In this document: one piece after another, positions 1 through 8,251 of the stretch
How the letters are laid out: every line of letters begins with the position of its first letter
Numbering within the stretch: the stretch's first letter is position 1
Assembly (NCBI GenBank): GCA_949285905.1
Contig: CASDZV010000046.1
Coordinates: 1-64,000 of the forward strand
Length of the DNA stretch: 64,000 nt
Reading direction: 5' to 3'
Source of the DNA: an uncultured Spirochaetales bacterium
Lineage (GTDB): Bacteria; Spirochaetota; Spirochaetia; Sphaerochaetales; Sphaerochaetaceae
Position numbers and translations under genes: made by a program
The notes under the pieces: generated by a model
Told to the model about the DNA's origin: nothing
The model's database searches: none
What the model saw: the letters and a program-made list of their open reading frames with translations, nothing else

Positions 1-890
1 GCTGCAGCTGCATCTTCCTTGCTGATTGCTTCTGGATACGTGACTGTCACGCTTCCATTGCCATTGATTCTGTAGCTTATACCCATTTCAGCAAGCCCGT
101 ACTTCTCATTCTCAAGAGCAAAGAATGTATTCACATCGCTGTCTGTTGCTACCGCAGGGTATTCAAGCACTGCAGAGCCTGTGCTGATAGTTCCTACAAG
201 CGTGTAGCCTGCATATGTGTACGTGCGGACAATAGGCTCATCAACAACGACAGGCTCAGGCTCTTCCACTGAAACTGGTTGCGGCCTCAGTGAAGGCGGA
301 GTCATGACATAATCCACAAGATCATTTACAAGCGCATCCAGCTCTGAAGCAACCACTTCACGGGAATATGAGAGAGGATAGCGGAATGTTGCTTTGCCAT
401 CGCCAGAAAGAGTGAACGTAATACCGAGTTCTGCCAGTCCATACTTTTCATTCTCTGCAGCAAAGAACGCGACCGCATCTGCGTCTGTGACACCTGCAGG
501 ATAATACAGAACTGTCGAACCAGTATAAATCTCAGCTCTAAGCTCATAACCGGAATAGCGGTAAAGTCTCACATCCGGAATAGCATCGAGATCTGCTTTT
601 GCAGTGCTTACAGCGGATGGGGACCAAATGCGTCCATCATATGTACGCTGGAGATAAAGAGTATATTCTACACCAGCATCCAGTCCTGTCAGCTCAAGAG
701 AGGAAGTATCTGGCGGCAATACTGTCCAGCCATCCGGATTCTCCCCACCCAGCTGATAACGATATGCCGTAACATCAGGGTCATCAAGCGTCCATTCCCA
801 TTTCACTGACATTTCCTGCGCAGCAAGAGGAATTGACAACAACATAAGTATCGCGGCTAAGGCAATGATGAATTTTCTGCTTCTCTTCAT
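1..890 (-). CDS. Exported protein with FN3-like domain and an internal repeat (truncated at left edge)
   Basis: The reading frame starts at ATG 890-888 after a GGGA-like ribosome site and stays open to the window edge, so the C-terminus is missing (296 codons visible). Residues 1-25 are a basic, hydrophobic signal peptide ending in PLAAQ. Residues about 26-100 look like a fibronectin type III sandwich (KWEWTLDDPDVTAYRYQL, then GLDAGVEYTLYLQ). A unit of about 70 residues follows twice, near 109-178 and 224-290, sharing Y-x-GY-x-L, TGS-x-VL-x-YP, ENEKYGLAE and GI-[TS]-[FY]; a Pro/Glu-rich linker separates them. It is presumably periplasmic or surface-exposed. No enzymatic motif was seen and the function is unknown. 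Confidence 0.85.
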   Translation of the reverse strand, partial: MKRSRKFIIALAAILMLLSIPLAAQEMSVKWEWTLDDPDVTAYRYQLGGENPDGWTVLPPDTSSLELTGLDAGVEYTLYLQRTYDGRIWSPSAVSTAKADLDAIPDVRLYRYSGYELRAEIYTGSTVLYYPAGVTDADAVAFFAAENEKYGLAELGITFTLSGDGKATFRYPLSYSREVVASELDALVNDLVDYVMTPPSLRPQPVSVEEPEPVVVDEPIVRTYTYAGYTLVGTISTGSAVLEYPAVATDSDVNTFFALENEKYGLAEMGISYRINGNGSVTVTYPEAISKEDAAA

Positions 891-1003
891 ATTGACTCCC
901 TTATTGGGTATTTTACGCCGACAGAAACCCTGCAAGCAAGGAAAATGAGCCAGCTACATCTAGAATACTCCTTTTTCTTCACAAAGCGTTATAGAATATT
1001 TTC

Positions 1004-1588
1004 ATGTTTGAAAAGAAACTAAGGCGGATAGCTGTCTTCTGCGGTTCATCGTGCGGACGAGATGCAGCATATACAGAAAGTGCTGAAGCGCTTGGAAAAG
1101 CAATGGCAGAACGTGATATCACCCTTGTCTACGGAGGTGGTGGAAAAGGGCTCATGGGATGTATTGCAAAAAGCGTCAGGGAAAACGGTGGCAATGTCTT
1201 AGGTATATTACCTGAAGCAATGAATGTGCCCGAAGTGCGCAAAAACGCGATGGAGACGGAACTCGTAATCGTCAGCGGGATGCATGAACGGAAAAAAGCG
1301 ATGTATGATGCAGCAGACGGATTTATCGCAATGCCTGGTGGCATCGGGACACTGGAGGAGATTTCGGAAATCTATACATGGCGACAGCTGGGGTACCATA
1401 AGAAGAATGTTGCACTTCTCAACACCTCCGGTTACTGGAACAGTCTGCTCTCATTCCTTGACAGAGGTACAGAAGACGGTTTCATTTCACAGCCTGTCAG
1501 GAACCTCCTGATTGTTGAAGACAGCCCGGAGAGACTGCTGGCCAGACTTGAGGAAGAGTCAGCCGCAATCCCTCCGAAACTTGGATGA
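1004..1588 (+). CDS. LOG family protein (TIGR00730, cytokinin riboside 5'-monophosphate phosphoribohydrolase type)
   Basis: This 194-residue Rossmann-fold protein carries the LOG signatures: GGGGKGLMG at residues 44-52, an Arg-Lys-Lys pair near 97-99 and PGGIGTLEE at 111-119, which binds the phosphoribose and supplies the catalytic Glu. Family members hydrolyse the N-glycosidic bond of nucleoside 5'-monophosphates; many bacterial ones are labelled lysine decarboxylase by mistake. The length is normal. The gene is divergent from the left-edge gene and ends one base before the convergent nucleotidyltransferase. No clear Shine-Dalgarno sequence precedes the ATG. Confidence 0.9.
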   Translation: MFEKKLRRIAVFCGSSCGRDAAYTESAEALGKAMAERDITLVYGGGGKGLMGCIAKSVRENGGNVLGILPEAMNVPEVRKNAMETELVIVSGMHERKKAMYDAADGFIAMPGGIGTLEEISEIYTWRQLGYHKKNVALLNTSGYWNSLLSFLDRGTEDGFISQPVRNLLIVEDSPERLLARLEEESAAIPPKLG

Positions 1589-1589
1589 A

Positions 1590-2501
1590 TCATCTCTCCC
1601 AGAGTTTTTCCGGGTAGTATCCTGATTCAATCTTATTCCTGAGCTCTGCCATCACATTAGCCTTATCCTCAGGATATGTCATGCCGAACCACTTATCAGG
1701 AGTGGTGAACACTTTCACAGATCCCTGCCCTGATGTGACCATGGCAGAAACACCGTTCGGAAGAAGACATTCGGTTTTCATCTCCTTGATGCTGTTTTTC
1801 TTGAAGTCCTCCCAGTACCCCATGAAGCTATCAAAAGCATGCGGAGTGAAGCCGAAGAAATTCATAGATACAGGCTCCTCGCCTGTAAGCATCACATCGC
1901 CGGAAGGCATATGGGAGACAACACCTCCATCTGCGGTATATTCAATCTTGGTATTCTCTTCCATGGAAACGAGGTTGCCATCTTTGATCACACAGATTGC
2001 TCTCGAAACTGCCCCTGAAGGACTCATTGTATTCTTGAGAGTAAAACCGACCATCGCATGCGTTGTATCCGAGTTCTCAAGCGTTGAGAGATAATCACCG
2101 AGGATACCATAAGCGCTGCGTCCATAATAATCATCGGCATTGATGACCGTGAACGGAGTCTTTACAGCATCTTTGGCACAGAGGACAGCCTGAATCGTAC
2201 CCCATGGTTTTGTTCTTTCATGAGATACAGCAGCCTCCTCTCCTGTCAGAAGTGCTGTTCTGTCCTGAAAGACATAATCCGCATCCATATTGCGTGCGAT
2301 TCTGTCGAAAAGACGCTCACGGAAATCGTGCTCGATATCCTTCCTGATAATAAATACGACTTTTCCATATCCTGCATGGAATGCATCATAAACACCAAAA
2401 TCAAGCAATGTCTCTCCGTGCATTCCGACAGCATCAATCTGCTTTACTCCGCCATATCTCGAGCCAAGTCCAGCAGCCATTACAAGAAGCGTTGGTTTCA
2501 T
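1590..2501 (-). CDS. Sugar-phosphate nucleotidyltransferase family protein
   Basis: A 303-residue GT-A-like nucleotidyltransferase. The N-terminal NTP-binding motif AAGLGSRYGGVKQ is at residues 9-21 and the metal-binding VINADDYYG at 119-127. Enzymes of this fold transfer NMP from an NTP to a sugar phosphate; the exact sugar cannot be read from the sequence. A good ribosome site (AAGGAGAGA) precedes the ATG at 2501. It is divergent from the ABC importer that follows, which may reflect a shared promoter region rather than a shared pathway. Confidence 0.85.
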   Translation of the reverse strand: MKPTLLVMAAGLGSRYGGVKQIDAVGMHGETLLDFGVYDAFHAGYGKVVFIIRKDIEHDFRERLFDRIARNMDADYVFQDRTALLTGEEAAVSHERTKPWGTIQAVLCAKDAVKTPFTVINADDYYGRSAYGILGDYLSTLENSDTTHAMVGFTLKNTMSPSGAVSRAICVIKDGNLVSMEENTKIEYTADGGVVSHMPSGDVMLTGEEPVSMNFFGFTPHAFDSFMGYWEDFKKNSIKEMKTECLLPNGVSAMVTSGQGSVKVFTTPDKWFGMTYPEDKANVMAELRNKIESGYYPEKLWER

Positions 2502-2625
2502 TTCTCTCTCCTTAAGCTGTATTCTATCTCAGTTTAGTAGCTTTGGAGTGAATTATCCATGTCAAGTTTCTTGTTTTCCAGACTTTTGAATGGAAAAATT
2601 ATTTTCTCATATAGGATTACTTCTT

Positions 2626-2660
2626 AAAACCTGACAAAAATGAAGTTTACGTTAGGTTTT
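2626..2660. repeat. Inverted repeat upstream of the first ABC importer
   Basis: AAAACCTGAC (2626-2635) and GTTAGGTTTT (2651-2660) form a 10-bp stem with one G-T pair and a 15-base loop, followed on the + strand by TTTATTG. It ends in the presumed -35 element of the importer promoter. It could be a regulator-binding site or a weak terminator; no local regulator gene is obviously assigned to it. Confidence 0.4.
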
Positions 2661-2688
2661 TTATTGTTAATTATTTTCTTGTTATAAA
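2660..2688 (+). promoter_or_regulatory. Putative sigma70 promoter of the first ABC importer
   Basis: TTTATT (2660-2665) and TATAAA (2683-2688) are separated by 17 bp in a very AT-rich stretch of the 210-bp divergent gap. Initiation would fall near 2695, upstream of both possible starts of the permease gene. Assigned by eye only. Confidence 0.4.
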
Positions 2689-2750
2689 AGAAGATATCCC
2701 GATAAATCCTCTTGAAATTTTACTATTTTATCCGTAAATTACCTTACACA

Positions 2751-3596
2751 ATGACAAGAAAAGACCGCAAAGCATACTTATTCCTTCTTCCAGCACTGCT
2801 GCTCGCGCTGCTCTTTTCATTCATTCCCCTTGCAAAGAGTTTTGTGGGATCATTTCTGAGAATTTCCCAGTCAGGGAAGGTGCTTGGCTTTGCTCTTTTC
2901 GATAACTACATCTCCCTTTTCACAGACAAAGCATTCCTGTCAAGCGTCCTGAACACGCTGAAATTTGTCATTCTTTTCCTGCCTCTGAATACGCTAGTAA
3001 CGCTTCTTGCCGCCTCCCTTACACGAAAAGAAAAAAAAGGAAACGCGATATGGGAATTCATATTCATCGCACCGCTTGCATTCTCGCTTTCCGCATTCGC
3101 TCTCATTTTCAAGGAAATCTTCCGGGGGTGTGTAAGCATTGCCAACAGAATCACAGGACTCGGACTGGCATGGCTTGAAGAACCGCTTTCAGCAATGGCA
3201 GTACTTGTATTTTTAGGGCTCTTCCTCGACTTTGCCATCGATTACATACTCCTTCTTTCGGCATTCAGAGATACTGACAAGGCAATCATAGAAGCCGCAG
3301 AGATTGATGGTGCCGGGCCTGTACGGCTTTTTTGCCAGATAGAACTTCCATCAATACGCAACACACTCTCAGTAACTATCTTCACAGCCCTCAAAGATGC
3401 TGTTCTCATATCTGCTCCTGTCATGGTACTTACAGAAGGAGGGCCTTTCAGATCTACAGAAACTGTGATGTTCTACTACTACATAGAAGCATTCAGGAGC
3501 GGAAACAGAGCCCATGAAACAACAATAACTGTCGTGATGGTTCTGCTTTCAATAATCATCATGAGTCTTATCTCAAGGAGGAGACGTGATGTCTAA
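2751..3596 (+). CDS. Carbohydrate ABC transporter permease, MalF/UgpA type
   Basis: An integral membrane protein with about six hydrophobic segments and the cytoplasmic EAA loop AAEIDGAGPVRLFCQIELP, which docks to the ATPase. It pairs with the MalG-type permease just downstream (11-bp reading-frame overlap) and the binding protein after that. The start is uncertain: ATG 2751 gives seven residues before the first membrane helix, while an in-frame TTG at 2712 adds 13 residues. Neither has a clear ribosome site. No ATPase gene lies in this cluster, so a shared MsmK/MalK-like ATPase encoded elsewhere is expected. Confidence 0.88.
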   Translation: MTRKDRKAYLFLLPALLLALLFSFIPLAKSFVGSFLRISQSGKVLGFALFDNYISLFTDKAFLSSVLNTLKFVILFLPLNTLVTLLAASLTRKEKKGNAIWEFIFIAPLAFSLSAFALIFKEIFRGCVSIANRITGLGLAWLEEPLSAMAVLVFLGLFLDFAIDYILLLSAFRDTDKAIIEAAEIDGAGPVRLFCQIELPSIRNTLSVTIFTALKDAVLISAPVMVLTEGGPFRSTETVMFYYYIEAFRSGNRAHETTITVVMVLLSIIIMSLISRRRRDV

Positions 3597-4392
3597 AGCA
3601 TTGAGATTTCTCCTGACACTCGCTCTTGCCATCATTATACTTTTCCCGATGCTCTATGCGTTTCCTCTCTCATTCTTCACACCGCAGGATTTCACAGATA
3701 CAGAAGCGCATTTCCTGCCATCTGCACTGTCATTCAGGAATTATCTACTTGCCATCGGACATCGGCACTTTCCACGCTACGTGACCAATTCCATCATAAC
3801 AGCCACATTGTCAGCCCTCTTACGCTCTGCAACAGCTGTAATGGCATCATTTGCATTCACTCACCTCAGTTTCAAAGGAAAACATGTGTTGCTTATTGCC
3901 CTGCTTTCTACACTCTTCATTCCCTCCGATGCACTGCTGTATGAAAACTACATCACAACAGCACGGCTCGGACTTATTGACAGCTATCTTGGAATTGTCC
4001 TTCCATCTGTCTTCAGCGCATCTGCGATGCTTCTCACAATGGGAGCTTACCTCTCCGCCGACAAGGATATCTATGACGCTGCACGGATAGACGGATCTGG
4101 GGATGCGCGGTATATAACACAGATTCTCGTGCCTCTTACAGCACCTGTGACGATTGCTATATTCATACAGACATTCATATCATCATTCAACAGTTATCTG
4201 TGGCCGCTCCTTGTCACTACGCGGCAGCGCATGAGAACTGTGCAGATCGGCATAACAATGCTGGGTTTTGCGGAAGAAGGAGAATATGGTGCACAGTTTG
4301 CAACTATCGTGATGATAACCCTTCCATTCATCATCATGCTTATTCTCTCAAGAAAACTGATTATGAATGCGCTCAGAGGAAGTATCAAATAA
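3589..4392 (+). CDS. Carbohydrate ABC transporter permease, MalG/UgpE type
   Basis: The partner permease of the preceding gene. It has hydrophobic helices throughout and the EAA loop DAARIDGSGDARYITQILVP near residues 163-182. The strong ribosome site AAGGAGGAG (3575-3583) is spaced properly for ATG 3589; an in-frame GTG at 3586 is too close to it. The short overlap with the upstream gene suggests translational coupling. The two permeases should form the heterodimeric membrane channel for a sugar or oligosaccharide of unknown identity. Confidence 0.9.
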   Translation: MSKALRFLLTLALAIIILFPMLYAFPLSFFTPQDFTDTEAHFLPSALSFRNYLLAIGHRHFPRYVTNSIITATLSALLRSATAVMASFAFTHLSFKGKHVLLIALLSTLFIPSDALLYENYITTARLGLIDSYLGIVLPSVFSASAMLLTMGAYLSADKDIYDAARIDGSGDARYITQILVPLTAPVTIAIFIQTFISSFNSYLWPLLVTTRQRMRTVQIGITMLGFAEEGEYGAQFATIVMITLPFIIMLILSRKLIMNALRGSIK

Positions 4393-4410
4393 GCATAGAA
4401 GGAGAAATAT

Positions 4411-5709
4411 ATGAAAAAACTGACTGCGATTCTGATGGTGTTTTTTTGTACGGCCTTGCTCTTCGCTTCCGGCAGCAGCGAAGATGAAGGCATTGTGACA
4501 ATCTGGCACTCCAATTCAGGAGTCATCGGCAATGCTTTCGAAGATATTATCGAAGAGTTCAATAATACTATAGGCAAAGATGAAGGCATAGAGATTGAGG
4601 CCATTTACCAGGGTTCTGCCAATGATGTGCTCACAAAGGTCAAAGCGGCAGCTGCGGCTGACACTTCAACGCTTCCGGATATCGCCCAGCTTGATGCAAC
4701 GGCCGCACTCGACATGAAGAACTCGGAATACCTTGTTCTTCCCGCTGATATAGGAGCAGACACTTCAGCTGTCATGCCATCAGCAATCGAAGCCCTGATG
4801 TCAGAACGCGGGCTTCTTGCAGTCCCATTCAATGCATCATCCCTTCTTTTCTACTATAACAAGACTCTTTTTGACTCCCTCGGTCTTGAACCTCCGGAGA
4901 CGCTGGATGACTTTGCCAATATTGCGTCAAAGCTTGGCGAGAAAGATGCAAACGGAAATGTAACGCGCTATGCTTTCGCTGGTGTTCCTGCGACATATGA
5001 GCTTGGTGCATTCATAGGAGCCCAGAAAGGCCTTTCATATATGGTTGATGAGGCCAATGGACACAGCGGAACTCCTCGTCACGTACTCTTCGACAAGGAA
5101 GGAACATTCGCCAATTTCCTAGATCACTGGAAGAGACTATACGATACAGGATACCTCAACAACATCACATCCGGTGTCAGTACAGAATTTGCATCAGGAA
5201 GAGCTGCGACAATGCTTGCCTCCTCATCAAATCTCTCCACAGTCATCAATACAGTAGGAGGCAGATTCGAAGTCGGAACAGCATTTGTGCCCAAGACCGA
5301 CAATGAAGCGACAGGAGGGGTTAATATAGGAGGCGGTGCCCTATTCTCATTCAGAGGCAGCGAGGCTGTAAAAACAGTACTTGAATACCTGATCTCCGAG
5401 AACGTGCAGCTTGAATGGGCAGAGAAGACAGGCTACATACCAGTGAACACTGGTCTTGAAGATAATCCTGAATATATCGCATTCATCAGCAGCAATCCGC
5501 AGTTTGCGATTGCTATGGACCAGACAAAGGCCTCAAATCCGAAGGTGACTGGAATCTGGATGCCTTCGGCTTATCAGATTTATTACTCATTCCAGGCAGA
5601 GATACGTAACGTGACAGAGAACAACAAGCCAATTCAGGAAGCAGTCGCTGATATGGCTGAAGTTGTGCAGAAAGCACTGGATGACTATGCAGCTCAGAAT
5701 CTCAACTAA
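4411..5709 (+). CDS. Extracellular solute-binding protein family 1 (sugar ABC importer)
   Basis: A 432-residue family 1 binding protein preceded by AGAAGGAGAA. The signal peptide ends LLFASGSSEDE, with no cysteine at the expected cleavage point, so it is probably a soluble periplasmic protein rather than a lipoprotein. The mature chain begins IVTIWHSNSG, typical of family 1 proteins, and later has PFNASSLLFYYNKTLF, a ligand-cleft pattern common in MalE/UgpB-like members. It lies 18 bp after the permeases and must deliver the substrate to them. The substrate is not evident. Confidence 0.92.
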   Translation: MKKLTAILMVFFCTALLFASGSSEDEGIVTIWHSNSGVIGNAFEDIIEEFNNTIGKDEGIEIEAIYQGSANDVLTKVKAAAAADTSTLPDIAQLDATAALDMKNSEYLVLPADIGADTSAVMPSAIEALMSERGLLAVPFNASSLLFYYNKTLFDSLGLEPPETLDDFANIASKLGEKDANGNVTRYAFAGVPATYELGAFIGAQKGLSYMVDEANGHSGTPRHVLFDKEGTFANFLDHWKRLYDTGYLNNITSGVSTEFASGRAATMLASSSNLSTVINTVGGRFEVGTAFVPKTDNEATGGVNIGGGALFSFRGSEAVKTVLEYLISENVQLEWAEKTGYIPVNTGLEDNPEYIAFISSNPQFAIAMDQTKASNPKVTGIWMPSAYQIYYSFQAEIRNVTENNKPIQEAVADMAEVVQKALDDYAAQNLN

Positions 5710-5749
5710 CACAAACCTTACAGCATTCTCAAGAGACGGGAAGAGGACA

Positions 5750-6505
5750 ATGGATGCCCTCATCCCGATCTATGCAGGAAGCGGCTATTCATTCCTCGAT
5801 CTCAACTTCTGTGAGATGATGAATCCTGGATCTGTTCTCAACACAGCAAATGCTGAGAGCTACATATGGACGCTTAAATCGCAAAAGACAATCTACGCTC
5901 TGGAATATATCCAGGCACATGCTCCCTACCCAAGGGATTATCTCTCCCTCTCTGAAGAAGAGAGGCGTTTATCAGATGAAGGTATTATCAGATCAATGAG
6001 ATGGGCTGCAGAACTCGGCATTCCTCATATCGTCGTACATCCTATTAAAGGCAGCATAGACGATAACATCAGATACTTCACTGCGCTTATTGAGAAACAG
6101 CAGAAACCGATACGTATTGCGATAGAGAACATGGAGACAAGAAGCGAAATATGGAAAGCTGATGACCTGCTGGCAATAGCCTCATCGCTGAAACCTGCCG
6201 CTGGACTCTGCCTTGACACAGGGCATGCACATATTGCAGGAGAGGATATTCCTGCTTTCATAGAGAAGGCCGGGGAAATGCTTATCGGAACCCACATTGC
6301 AGATAACAACGGAAGAGAGGATCAGCACCTGCTGCCAGGCTTCGGCACGATAGAGTGGGAAAGAGTGATACCTGCTCTCAAGGCGAATTACTCAGGCTTT
6401 CTCAATTACGAATGCATGTATTTCAACAGACACCTGCCACAGATACTCACTGAAGATGTTATAAAACTCTCACTCGCTGTCGGGGAGTGGCTTCTCAGCC
6501 TCTGA
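5750..6505 (+). CDS. Sugar phosphate isomerase/epimerase-like TIM-barrel protein
   Basis: A 251-residue xylose-isomerase-like TIM-barrel protein. Metal-site motifs are visible: HPIKG near residue 99, IENMETRSE, LDTGHAHIAG and a C-terminal ADNNGREDQHLLPGFGTI segment. Start ATG 5750 has GGGAAGAGGA upstream; the longer frame would overlap the binding-protein gene by 47 bp. It is the last gene of the importer cluster and probably acts on the imported sugar or its derivative (isomerase, epimerase or lyase). Its 3' end overlaps the convergent MerR gene by 36 bp. Confidence 0.85.
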   Translation: MDALIPIYAGSGYSFLDLNFCEMMNPGSVLNTANAESYIWTLKSQKTIYALEYIQAHAPYPRDYLSLSEEERRLSDEGIIRSMRWAAELGIPHIVVHPIKGSIDDNIRYFTALIEKQQKPIRIAIENMETRSEIWKADDLLAIASSLKPAAGLCLDTGHAHIAGEDIPAFIEKAGEMLIGTHIADNNGREDQHLLPGFGTIEWERVIPALKANYSGFLNYECMYFNRHLPQILTEDVIKLSLAVGEWLLSL

Positions 6506-6940
6506 ACGGAAGAATGTACACCTCGAGCTATACTGGCAGGAAGCGCAGAGTGCGCCAGGACACTCGGTGAAACCATCCTCAGCCTTCTCCAGCTGGTGCA
6601 CATGCCACTCCAGCTCATCAATATGCTTCTGCAGTGCATCAAGTTTTGCAAGATCTTCATCAAGCTTCTTCCTGTATTCATCCAGCAGAGCTTTCCTTCT
6701 CAGATTGCCCGATCTGTCAGAATCCTTCATCTCAAAGATGCGCTTTATCTCAAGAAGCGAGAATCCAAGGCCCTTAAGCTCTATGATTCTCTTCAGATAG
6801 ACAAGATCCTCATCTGTATACCACCTCTGACCTCCCGTGGAACGATGAGAACGTATCAGTCCCTGCTCTTCGTAATACCTGATTGTTCTTTCAGAAAGCG
6901 AGCTTAGAGCCGCCATCTCCCCTATTCTGTATCGTCGCAT
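6470..6940 (-). CDS. MerR family transcriptional regulator with C-terminal cysteine cluster
   Basis: Residues 4-70 form the MerR winged helix-turn-helix (YRIGEMAALSSLSERTIRYY, then an RWYTDEDLVYL wing). A long dimerisation coiled coil covers about 80-122. The effector end, residues 127-141, contains four cysteines spaced C-x4-C-x2-C-x5-C, then CTFFRSE. SoxR has C-x2-C-x-C-x5-C for its [2Fe-2S] cluster, so a metal or Fe-S sensor is plausible but the spacing differs. It is divergent from radC across about 66 bp and convergent with the isomerase gene. The target genes are unknown. Confidence 0.9.
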   Translation of the reverse strand: MRRYRIGEMAALSSLSERTIRYYEEQGLIRSHRSTGGQRWYTDEDLVYLKRIIELKGLGFSLLEIKRIFEMKDSDRSGNLRRKALLDEYRKKLDEDLAKLDALQKHIDELEWHVHQLEKAEDGFTECPGALCASCQYSSRCTFFRSEAEKPLPDSE

Positions 6941-7006
6941 ACCATGATTTTACATGAAATACCAGGAAAAACTGACCAAAATATAAGGCTAGAGCGTATT
7001 ATAGGC

Positions 7007-7690
7007 ATGAAGAAATATATTTTCGAAGCTGGATACAGCTCATTCAAAGAGACACCGGAAGAGGAAAGACCGAGGGAAAGACTGGAAAGACTTGGTGCTG
7101 GAGGACTGAGAGATGAGGAGCTTCTGATGCTCATAATCGGTTCTGGCAATTCAGGACGCGCAGTAGACGAGATTGCAAGCGATCTTCTTTCACTGCTTGA
7201 TGAGCACCCGGAAATCACGAGAGAAGAGATTATGCTCATACCAGGGCTTGGCAAAGCAAAGGCAGCAGCAATTGACGCTGCTCTTGAGCTAGGAAGAAGG
7301 CGTGTCAGAGTAAAAGGCAGGACAATCACACAGCCAAGGGACATCTTCATGGAAGTGCGGCACTACGCGTCCCGCTCTCAGGAATCCCTGATTGTCGTAG
7401 CACTCAATGGAGCTCATGAATCAATTGGTACCATAGTCGCAACAGTAGGCCTGCTTAATAAGACTATAGTACACCCACGAGAAGTCTTTGCAGATGCTAT
7501 TAAAAACAGAGCTGCCGCCATTGCAATTGCCCATAACCATCCTTCTGGAAATGTTGAACCATCGGAAGACGACAAGGAAGTGACAAGACGTCTTGTACAG
7601 TGCGGGACAATACTTGGCATCAAAGTACTGGATCACATTGTATTCACAGATGAGAAGTACTACTCATTTCTTGAGCATGGGATGATGTGA
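7007..7690 (+). CDS. radC: RadC family JAB-domain protein
   Basis: A 227-residue RadC/UPF0758 protein. An N-terminal helix-hairpin-helix region (LIPGLGKAKAAAIDAALELG) is followed by the JAB/MPN metalloprotease-like domain with the zinc signature AHNHPSGNVEPSEDD. Start ATG 7007 gives the standard N-terminus; the longer frame from 6944 would reach almost to the MerR start codon. The molecular role of RadC is still disputed, and the family is often found on mobile elements. Sequence related to its last 20 codons recurs at 8348. Confidence 0.93.
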   Translation: MKKYIFEAGYSSFKETPEEERPRERLERLGAGGLRDEELLMLIIGSGNSGRAVDEIASDLLSLLDEHPEITREEIMLIPGLGKAKAAAIDAALELGRRRVRVKGRTITQPRDIFMEVRHYASRSQESLIVVALNGAHESIGTIVATVGLLNKTIVHPREVFADAIKNRAAAIAIAHNHPSGNVEPSEDDKEVTRRLVQCGTILGIKVLDHIVFTDEKYYSFLEHGMM

Positions 7691-7696
7691 ATATAT

Positions 7697-7724
7697 TTGA
7701 GATATTTTTTAATTATTATATAAT
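7697..7724 (+). promoter_or_regulatory. Strong sigma70-type promoter of brnTA
   Basis: TTGAGA (7697-7702) and a consensus TATAAT (7719-7724) are separated by 16 bp, just upstream of the AAGGAGG ribosome site at 7726-7732. Initiation would fall near 7731, leaving a very short leader. This is one of the best promoter matches in the window. Confidence 0.65.
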
Positions 7725-7727
7725 TAA
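7709..7727. promoter_or_regulatory. Palindrome over the brnTA -10 box (probable autoregulatory operator)
   Basis: TTAATTAT (7709-7716), a three-base centre and ATAATTAA (7720-7727) form a perfect inverted repeat covering the -10 element. BrnA-type antitoxins have a ribbon-helix-helix fold and repress their own operon, so this is the natural site. The binding is inferred. Confidence 0.5.
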
Positions 7728-7736
7728 GGAGGCTAG

Positions 7737-8039
7737 GTGAATAAGGACATCACATTTTCATGGGATGCAAAGAAGAACCGGGCAAATAAACGGAAACATT
7801 CCGTATCATTTGAAGAGGCGCTATCGGTGTTCTATGATGAGGAGGCTTTGCTTATATCGGATCATGAGCATTCCATTGAAGAGGAGCGATTTGTGTTGGT
7901 AGGAATGAGCAATCTGTTCAGAATTCTTGTTGTCTGCCACTGCTATCGTCAGGAAGATGAGGAAATCCGGATTATATCAGCCCGCAAGGCGAACAATGAA
8001 GAAAGGAAGCAATACGAACATCTGATAGGCAGGAGATAA
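7737..8039 (+). CDS. brnT: BrnT family toxin (type II toxin-antitoxin, RelE/ParE-like fold)
   Basis: A 100-residue protein with the DUF497/BrnT pattern: FSWDAKKNRANKRKHSVSFE at the N-terminus, then RFVLVG, FRILVV and IRIISARKANNEERKQYE. BrnT is a ribonuclease toxin that inhibits translation and is neutralised by BrnA. The start is GTG 7737, fixed by AAGGAGG at 7726-7732. The antitoxin gene begins two bases after its stop. The toxin-first order is standard for BrnTA. Confidence 0.9.
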   Translation: MNKDITFSWDAKKNRANKRKHSVSFEEALSVFYDEEALLISDHEHSIEEERFVLVGMSNLFRILVVCHCYRQEDEEIRIISARKANNEERKQYEHLIGRR

Positions 8040-8041
8040 AA

Positions 8042-8251
8042 ATGAAGGATAATTACAATTTCAGCAAAGGCATTAAGAATCCCTATGTAAAGAAGCTCAA
8101 GAAGCAGATTACTATACGCATAGATGCGGATGCAATAGAATACTTCAAAGAACAGGCAGCTGACGTTGGGATATCCTATCAGAATCTCATCAATCTCTAT
8201 CTCAGGGACTGTGCAGAGAAAAAGAGGAGACTTTCGTTCTCATGGGAATGA
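8042..8251 (+). CDS. brnA: BrnA-like antitoxin
   Basis: A 69-residue protein with a Lys-rich N-terminus (NPYVKKLKKQITIRIDADA) and a predicted ribbon-helix-helix ending in YQNLINLYLRDCAEKKR. The ITIRID strand is the usual DNA-contacting beta strand. It is directly coupled to brnT and should bind both the toxin and the promoter palindrome at 7709-7727. It is short for some BrnA proteins but matches the CopG-like subset. Confidence 0.85.
   Translation: MKDNYNFSKGIKNPYVKKLKKQITIRIDADAIEYFKEQAADVGISYQNLINLYLRDCAEKKRRLSFSWE

Noticed and set aside
1681-2094. 137-codon open frame antisense to the nucleotidyltransferase
   Set aside because: It lies wholly opposite a well-supported gene and has a low-complexity translation; it is a shadow frame.
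6972-7002. CTGACC and TATTAT, 19 bp apart, as a MerR-type promoter for radC
   Set aside because: The 19-bp spacing is suggestive, but the -10 would be five bases from the start codon and the dyad expected between the boxes is not visible.
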